NCBI RefSeq assembly: GCF_016801865.2
Contig: NC_068937.1
Coordinates: 9,868,157-9,932,156, forward strand
Origin: Culex pipiens pallens
Taxonomy: Eukaryota; Arthropoda; Insecta; Diptera; Culicidae
Length of the DNA stretch: 64,000 nucleotides
Direction of reading: 5' to 3'
Made by a program: the position numbers and the translations under genes. How positions within the stretch are numbered: the first letter of the stretch is position 1; the number at the start of each line of letters is the position of its first letter. Positions 57,455-64,000 of the stretch are shown here, piece after piece. The notes below the pieces were generated by a model. The model did no database searches and was not told the origin of the DNA. It saw only the letters and a program-made list of their open reading frames with translations.

Positions 57455-59628
57455 TTGTCAAAATTGTCAAAATTGTCAAAATTGTCAAAATTGTCAAAAT
57501 TGTCAAAATTGTCAAAATTGTCAAAATTGTCAAAATTGTCAAAATTGTCAAAATTGTCAAAATTGTCAAAATTGTCAAAATTTTCAAAATTGTCAAAATT
57601 GTCAAAATTGTCAAAATTGTCAAAATTGTCAAAATTGTCAAAATTGTCAAAATTGTCAAAATTGTCAAAATTGTCAAAATTGTCAAAATTGTCCAAATTG
57701 ACAAAATTGTCAAAATTGTCAAAATTGTCAAAATTGTCAAAATTGTCAAAATTGTCAAAATTGTCAAAATTGTCAAAATTGTCAAAATTGTCAAAATTGT
57801 CAAAATTTTTAAAAATTGTCAAAATTGTTAAAATTGTCAAAATTGTCAAAATTGACAAAATTGTCAAAATTGTCAAAATTGTCAAAATTGTCAAAATTGT
57901 CAAAATTGTCAAAATTGTCAAATTGTCAAAATTGTCAAAATTGTCAAAATTGTCAAAATTGTCAAAATTGTCAAAATTGTCAAAATTGTCACAATTGTCA
58001 AAATTGTCAAAATTGTCAAAATTGTCAAAATTGTCAAAATTGTCAAAATTGTCAAAATTGTCAAAATTGTCAAAATTGTCAAAATTGTCAAAATTGTCAA
58101 AATTGTCAAAATTGTCAAAATTGTCAAAATTGTCAAAATTGTCAAAATTGTCAAAAATGTCAAAATTGTCAAAATTGTCAAAATTGTCAAAATTGTCAAA
58201 ATTGTCAAAATTGTCAAAATTGTCAAAATTGTCAAAATTGTCAAAATTGTCAAAATTGTCAAAATTGTCAAAATTGTCAAAATTGTCAAAATTGTCAAAA
58301 TTGTCAAAATTGTCAAAATTGTCAAAATTGTCAAAATTGTCAAAATTGTCAAAATTGTCAAAATTGTCAAAATTGTCAAAATTGTCAAAATTGTCAAAAT
58401 TGTCAAAATTGTCAAAATTGTCAAAATTGTCAAAATTGTCTAAATTGTCTAAATTGTCAAAATTTTCAAAATTGTCAAAATTGTCAAAATTGTCAAAATT
58501 GTCAAAATTGTCAAAATTGTCAAAATTGTCAAAATTGTCAAAATTGTCAAAATTGTCAAAATTGTCCAAATTGCCAAAATTGTCAAAATTGTCAAAATTG
58601 TCAAAATTGTCAAAATTGTCAAAATTGTCAAAATTGTCCAAATTGTCAAAATTGTCAAAATTGTCCAAATTGTCAAAATTGTCAAAATTGTCAAAATTGT
58701 CAAAATTGTCAAAATTGTCAAAATTGTCAAAATTGTCAAAATTGTCAAAATTGTCAAAATTGTCAAAATTGTCAAAATTGTCAAAATTGTCAAAATTGTC
58801 AAAATTGTCAAAATTGTCAAAATTGTCAAAATTGTCAAAATTGTCAAAATTGTCAAATTTGTCAAAATTGTCAAAATTGTCAAAATTGTCAAAATTGTCA
58901 AAATTGTCAAAATTGTCCAAATTGTCAAAATTGTCAAAATTGTCAAAATTGTCAAAATTGTCAAAATTGTCAAAATTGTCAAAATTGTCAAAATTGTCAA
59001 AATTGTCAAAATTGTCAAAATTGTCAAAATTGTCAAAATTGTCAAAATTGTCAAAATTGTCAAAATTGTCAAAATTGTCCAAATTGTCCAAATTGTCAAA
59101 ATTGTCAAAATTGTCAAAATTGTCAAAATTGTCAAAATTGTCAAAATTGTCAAAATTGTCAAAATTGTCAAAATTGTCAAAATTGTCCAAATTGCCAAAA
59201 TTGTCAAAATTGTCAAAATTGTCAAAATTGTCAAAATTGTCAAAATTGTCAAAATTGTCAAAATTGTCAAAATTGTCAAAATTGTCAAAATTGTCAAAAT
59301 TGTCCAAATTGTCCAAATTGTCAAAATTGTCAAAATTGTCAAAATTGTCAAAATTGTCAAAATTGTCAAAATTGTCAAAATTGTCAAAATTGTCAAAAAT
59401 GTCAAAATTGTCAAAATTGTCAAAATTGTCAAATTTGTCAAAATTGTCAAAATTGTCAAAATTGTCAAAATTGTCAAAATTGTCAAAATTGTCAAAATTG
59501 TCAAAATTGTCAAAATTGTCAAAATTGTCAAAATTGTCAAAATTGTCAAAATTGTCAAAATTGTCAAAATTGTCAAAATTTTCAAAATTGTCAAAATTTT
59601 CAAAATTGTCAAAATTGTCAAAATTGTC
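57455..59628. repeat. 9-bp satellite (TTGTCAAAA)n, array 2
   Basis: About 240 copies of the same 9-mer as array 1. Scattered variants mark sub-blocks: GTCCAAATTGCCAAAATTG near 58564 and again 621 bp (69 units) later near 59185; doubled GTCCAAATTGTCCAAATTG near 59079 and 59303. A one-base deletion near 57921 and an irregular stretch at 57805-57860 change the reading phase. The giant frames on both strands, including a 742-codon Asn-Phe-Asp repeat, are consequences of the repeat. Confidence 0.97.
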
Positions 59629-61115
59629 CTAAAATTTGGACAAAATATCTTAATGTTTAACGAAATTTACTTTAACATTTGATCTTATTTTTAATATAAT
59701 GTAACAATACAGATATTAAATTGGATATCGACCAAAACTACTCCCATTTTGACATTCTGCTCGCCCACAAAAGTTGTCACAAGCGCTCGTTCCACAGGTC
59801 CAATTTGGGGTTCCCAAAATGCCAAATCAACCTTGATATTTAAGCGATTCAGCACTTTCTAGGAATTCCAAAAACCGGTTCAAATTGACCATGAGAACGC
59901 TCCCCAGCTGCGAGGAAAACTTTTTTTTTGTTTCCAGCTCAATCACACCAGCGCCAGCACGAGCGTTCGGAAAAACTCATTTTCCAAAGTTTTCCCCCAC
60001 CACACACACACTTCTTAAACATCTCACTCGGTTCGTTTGACGGTCCTCGCCCCGTAACTTAATTCTGCGTTCTTCTTCGCAGCCCGTAGTGTTTGATGGT
60101 GATGCAATGCCATTCCATTGTGAACGGACCTCTTCCTCGCCACCCTGTCTAACCTCTGAATAATGGCCGGAGCATCGCAGCATCCGATCTTCCTGGGGTT
60201 GGAACTCATCAGTAGTCTCGGGACCGGACTCGCCGGAGTCTTCCGGAGTCGCCCATGTTAAAGGTCACCTATAATGTAATAAAACGTCTCGAGGAGGAAA
60301 AAGTTGCGCCTATCCCAATGGCCTAGTCAGGGGACAGAGAGGATAGGTCGCGGACAAACGAGAGAGAGAGATACAGAGAGTGGAAAAAAATGTTGAAGAA
60401 AGTTTCTTCGGAAAAGTTCTGCTTTTGCAGGGGAAAACTATTCTCAAGGCGACGACAACGGATGGAGCGGGAACGGTGGGGTTGAAGGAGGATTTTTTCG
60501 AAGAAAAGGTTAATGCAAGTCACAATTTGGAACAAAATATTGCTTCAACACATTCGAATCAAAAGATTGGATTACCAAAATAAAAATATTTTTGAACGTT
60601 CTTCCAAAATTGCGTAACCCAATGAAAAAGTAAACAAGCTTTGTTCACTTTTCTATTTAATTAAGTTTTGCTTTTTCTTTTCTTTTATTATTGTTTTTGT
60701 TGCTACTCACAATGTTTGAGTCAATCACCATTTTTGACCAAGACATTTCTTCAAATAACAATTATAATCAATTCACAGCATTTCCACGTCAAACCAGCAT
60801 AATAGAAATTAAAAAGGGCACCAATTTCGGCCTATACATTTAGACCAGTATTTTTTTTTGCTGTCATAACAATGTTACAGTGGCGAAAAATGCGTTTTTC
60901 ACGTATTTTTTGAACTATAGAAAAATAAAAGGCACAACTGTTTCCGCCGAGCGATATTTTTTTTTCATGAAAAGCGATTTACTAAAATTGAGTTGAAATT
61001 TAGGGATTCCAAATTATGTGATATTTTTAAATGTGGAATCATAAAAATATAAATTAGGGAAAAAAAGAGGTATTGCCGCTACTAACATTCAGCCATCCAA
61101 AAAAAATGAAGTTTA
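59629..61115. other. Mixed unique DNA
   Basis: 59940-60540 is GC-richer. A + strand ATG at 60163 opens 33 codons (MAGASQHPIF ...) to a stop, with no recognisable domain. Antisense frames are also open here. 60600-61115 is AT-rich with nothing supported. Confidence 0.3.
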
Positions 61116-61119
61116 TTAA

Positions 61120-61820
61120 GGGGTTACATACATGTATATCGGCAAAAAAAAGTCAGAGGTTAGTATGAGCACACACTTCAACTTTTTTTAATTCTTTTTT
61201 CATGGCATTAAAATATACATTTTCACCTACTTTCAAAACAAATTTGAAGATATTTGGTTGCATCGTTGGCGAGATATAGCAATTTGAAGTTAGCAGTTTC
61301 AAAAGAAGGGTGCCACGATATCTCAACACTGTCTTGACCAAATCGGCTCAAAGTTTTGGTGAAGACTCGTTAAACCGATTCCGTGTGCATGAAGCCCGAT
61401 TTTGAAAAAAAAAATATTTTAAAAAAAGATAAAAATATTTTTGTGTTTTTCATATAAAAAAAACAGTTAGTTTTTAATTTTTGTATTTTTTTAAAAGCAA
61501 ATTTAAAAAAAATGGGATTCGTCATGCACACGGGATCTATTTTGAGAGTCTTCATCTCGAATTTCAGCCAATTTGGTCCATCCCATCTCGAGATATCGTG
61601 GCACCCGTAAATCAACTCGAGGTTTAGAGAAAAACGCCAACAAAGTTTGACAGCCCGCTTTGCGCATGGCAAAATTTTGAGGTTAAATCGTCTCTTACTC
61701 AGTTTAATCATGAAATATCTTCATGAAACTTTCAGGAGTGATTATTAATCATCTTTTGAGTGGATTTATCAAATATTCTGTAATATAAAATTTTGTGATT
61801 TTCTACATGTATGTAACCCC
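61120..61820. mobile_element. TTAA-inserting foldback element, copy 2
   Basis: GGGGTTACATACATGTATAT at left and ACATGTATGTAACCCC at right, flanked by TTAA (61116-61119 and 61821-61824). Internal blocks (GGTGCCACGATATCTCAACA, CGTCATGCACACGGGATC, TGCGCATGGCAAAATTTTGA) match copy 1 at 43154-43839. 701 bp. Confidence 0.87.
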
Positions 61821-61824
61821 TTAA

Positions 61825-62465
61825 GTGTCACTCAATATTACTCAATTTACAAAAAACTTAACTCAGAAACTTATAGGCCGATTTTCAATATCCTGATGTT
61901 TTCTGATTCATGCGAATGAAAGTACTTTAAAAATTAAAAATCAAGAGTAACATTTTAATTTTGGCCGTTTTCAAATGTTATAAATAAATATTTTTTTATT
62001 GTTTTTACATTGGAAATCGTGCTATTAATTTATGAGGTATCGGCATTTGAAAATATAGTAATATTTGAGTGACACTAAATAAACTTCAACAAAAATACTT
62101 ATCTTCAATGTTTCTACGACGAATTTATAAGAGATTTTGTCATATTTTTGGGATTTTTTTCTCAGAAACATACACATATGAGCACTATTTTGATCAATCA
62201 AATTTGTTTTAGCAAAATCGAATATGATGTGACTAAAAACTTTTTTAATTGGAGTACATTTCAGATGCAAATTTGATTTACACAAATTATTTTTTTGCCC
62301 AATTTTTAATTTATATCTCTAAAAATCTTTTTTTTTTCAAACAATCCTCATTTCTTCGAAAAAAATGTGTTTAAATGTGGCAACATTTTTACCAATAGAA
62401 GCCTTTTTGGTACCTAAAACATCCCGGATAAACGAAAACTATATCGATTGCAGTGTGGAACTTAA
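61825..62465. other. AT-rich DNA with foldback-family traces
   Basis: Short stretches near 61980-62340 recall the inner arm of the large foldback family, but the match is weak. No gene. Confidence 0.35.
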
Positions 62466-62469
62466 AAAA

Positions 62470-62860
62470 ACCTTATGAGATATGGTCACCATTTGTAATA
62501 ATGTTATTTGGCGGACCTTGATTCCTATTTGTCAAATGGTAACCATACGTAATAAAGTTATTTTAATGTTTATAATGGTCAACAATTTTCTTGAAAACTT
62601 TAAAAACTGTTTGCGAATGTTTTCTCAAATGGTTACCCTTAATCATAAGGTAATTTAAAAGTTCAAATGGTTCAAATTGCGGACCCTGATGACTATTCCT
62701 CAAATGGTTACCATAATTGTTATAGTTATTTCAAAGTTTGTAATGGTAAAAAGTTTTTTTTGATAACATTAAAAAACTATTTACGAATGTTTCTTGAAAT
62801 GGTTACCATAAATCATAAGGATATTTTAAAGTTAAAATGGTAAACCTTGATACGCGAGCA
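62470..62860. repeat. ~170-bp tandem repeat, about 2.3 units
   Basis: Landmarks recur 170 bp apart: GCGGACCTTGATTCCTATT (62513) and GCGGACCCTGATGACTATTC (62683); GTTTGCGAATGTTTTCTC (62609) and ATTTACGAATGTTTCTTG (62779). Each unit has AAATGGTTACCAT words in both orientations. Confidence 0.75.
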
Positions 62861-63304
62861 CCATATTAAATGAAATGATTATCATTTAAAAAATAGTTAC
62901 CATTTTTTCCACAAATACAAAATTAATACTGTTATTTAATTTAGATTTTTGTAGGTTTTATTTAATGAATTCTTTAAACATAAATTCAACAGATGGACAA
63001 AAAACTTTTCTTCTTTATTCAACTTCAATTTGTAAAATTTTAAAGCAAAAATCGTAAATAATTTCATACAATTGTGTTTATGTTATATTTTTTTTGTTAT
63101 TCAAAGTCTAAAAATATCTCCATTGATTAAGGCCGACGACACGACAAGACACTCGGAGGAAAAGCCTGATTAAAAAGCGGTCCCACCCCTGAAATCCCCA
63201 ATCCCGTGAAATCACCGTGAGTCGTCAAAGTCATGGTAAAATGAGAGACCCCTCGGTTTTTGCCCAACATATAATCTCGCAACACTGTTTGGATATAAAT
63301 ATTC
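62861..63304. other. Non-coding DNA before the terminal palindrome
   Basis: AT-rich to 63120, then a short GC-richer stretch (63130-63250). A 73-codon - strand frame has no recognised domain. Confidence 0.3.
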
Positions 63305-63474
63305 ACACTGTAACTGAAAATCGCACTTTGCTGAGTTCGTTTTCGCACTTTTTCATACGATTTTTTTAGTTCGACTGCGATAACACAAAAAAGTGTAATC
63401 GTAGTTGAACTGAAAAAATCGTATGAAAAAGTGCGAAAACGAACTCAGCAAACTGCGATTTTCAGTTACAGTGT
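63305..63474. mobile_element. 170-bp near-perfect palindrome
   Basis: The arms of about 62 bp (ACACTGTAACTGAAAATCGC at left, GCGATTTTCAGTTACAGTGT at right) are almost identical apart from one small slip, with a 40-nt loop. It lies immediately next to the predicted donor at 63476. No target duplication is clear. Confidence 0.8.
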
Positions 63475-63476
63475 AC

Positions 63477-63716
63477 CTTGATGACAGAACTCGGTTTGTT
63501 TTTGGAAATCTCGTTGATTTTTCCTTCGTTGTCCGTGCAGCTGCTGGTTTCTCTACGTTTACGGCGGAGGTCATCGGAGCTGGAATCGTTTCTGGATTTC
63601 TTCTGGACAGTGATCGGTGCCTGGGGTTTGCCGATTCGCGTTTTGTTATGTTTGCCTAGCTTCATCGTAGCTTGGCCAAGGAGAAAGAAGTTACTTTTTC
63701 GGTTTTTTATAACCAT
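63477..63716 (-). CDS. Putative 5' coding exon, basic/serine-rich protein
   Basis: A - strand frame of exactly 80 codons starts at an ATG (63716) and is cut by AAG|GTACAC, a plausible splice donor. It begins MVIKNRKSNFFLLGQ; a second in-frame methionine (ATMKLGKHNKTRIGK) could be the start instead. The rest is rich in Lys, Arg and Ser (QKKSRNDSSSDDLRRKRRE), like a nuclear, disordered N-terminus. No family was recognised. Unlike most frames in the window, its composition is not driven by a repeat. Downstream, on - toward lower coordinates, the putative intron starts with the palindrome. If no splicing occurs, the palindrome adds VHCN and a stop. The neighbour upstream ends 54 bp away on the same strand. 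Confidence 0.45.
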
Positions 63717-63770
63717 CGGGAAGATTCCTTTTGCATTAGAAATGTTGGTGCTTGACTACAATTAATTATG

Positions 63771-64000
63771 TTATTTCTTCCAACCCGACCTAGTGAACCA
63801 GATTGGATCTTGATCGAGTCGGAATTCCTCGTGTAAATGCTGGAACCTGTCCCAGCGGAAAATCAACCTCGAGCATGTAGCCGACGAATTGAGCCGCGGA
63901 AGAGTAAAAATCCGCCTCTTGGAATCAATCCGGATTTCAACTAATTCCCGACCCAACATCGCTTCCACGTCCTTTTCCTGGTCCAGGGCAATCTTGTCCT
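63771..64000 (-). CDS. C-terminal part of an unknown protein (partial)
   Basis: The frame enters from the right edge of the window and ends at a TAA (63771-63773). It reads DKIALDQEKDVEAMLGRELV, then EIRIDSKRRIFTLPRLNSS, and ends WFTRSGWKK. Mixed charged and aromatic composition without low complexity supports coding. I do not recognise the family. The N-terminus lies outside the window; the internal ATG at about 63966 is unlikely to be the start because the frame is open to the edge. The reading frame stops only 54 bp before the next - strand ATG (63716). The two could be separate genes, or pieces of one gene split by an undetected frameshift. Confidence 0.45.
   Translation of the reverse strand, partial: DKIALDQEKDVEAMLGRELVEIRIDSKRRIFTLPRLNSSATCSRLIFRWDRFQHLHEEFRLDQDPIWFTRSGWKK

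Noticed and set aside
57088..59660. Giant frames (SKL, FDN, TIL, QNC repeats), also at 8969-10029
   Set aside because: The 9-bp unit has no stop in five of six frames; all are by-products of the satellite.

Overview
The window looks like intronic or intergenic DNA from a mosquito, most likely Culex. It is AT-rich and has no prokaryotic gene organisation. It is packed with short palindromic (foldback) transposons that have clean target-site duplications (TSDs). It also carries tRNA-derived SINEs, one with two tRNA-like regions, an architecture known in Culex. Only three stretches look protein-coding, and all three are partial: a glutamine/alanine-rich first-exon candidate on the + strand (about 15.85-16.51 kb), and two short reading frames on the - strand at the right edge (63,477-63,716 and 63,771-64,000). 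The species assignment is inference; no species-specific gene was identified.

Layout. 0.26-1.83 kb: a 127-bp minisatellite, followed by pyrimidine-rich DNA. 3.64-7.38 kb: a 3.75-kb foldback element whose two arms have different internal tandem periods, with a GC-rich hAT-type insertion inside. 9.05-9.99 kb: a 9-bp satellite. 10-11.1 kb: GA/CT-rich unique DNA. 12.3-13.0 kb: a foldback element with an 8-bp TSD. 15.0-16.5 kb: promoter/5'UTR-like DNA and the first-exon candidate. 17.2-21.7 kb: a row of miniature inverted-repeat elements. 22.6-35.3 kb: a motif island, where an 11-14 bp motif (ATCAACTGTGGYA or its complement) recurs about 20 times. Three copies of a 70-nt exon-like segment with splice signals each sit between two copies of the motif. 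This island is split by a 4.8-kb foldback element that itself carries an element with a 164-bp tandem array and a SINE. 37.1-49.9 kb: many more palindromic elements. 51.7-54.3 kb: a hAT element with a perfect TSD containing a SINE and a two-level nest of TA-inserting elements. 54.5-56.4 kb: an AT-rich element bounded by inverted repeats, followed by a possible reverse-transcriptase relic. 57.5-59.6 kb: a second, longer array of the same 9-bp satellite. 61.1-63.5 kb: further small repeats, then the - strand coding fragments.

No operon-like cooperation between genes is visible. The organising principle is repeated transposon insertion. Several insertions can be ordered in time because target duplications and sister copies reveal the empty sites. 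The observation most worth testing is the motif island with its duplicated exon-like segments. Next are the asymmetric giant foldback, the pair of identical 9-bp satellites 48 kb apart, and a palindrome that abuts a predicted splice donor.
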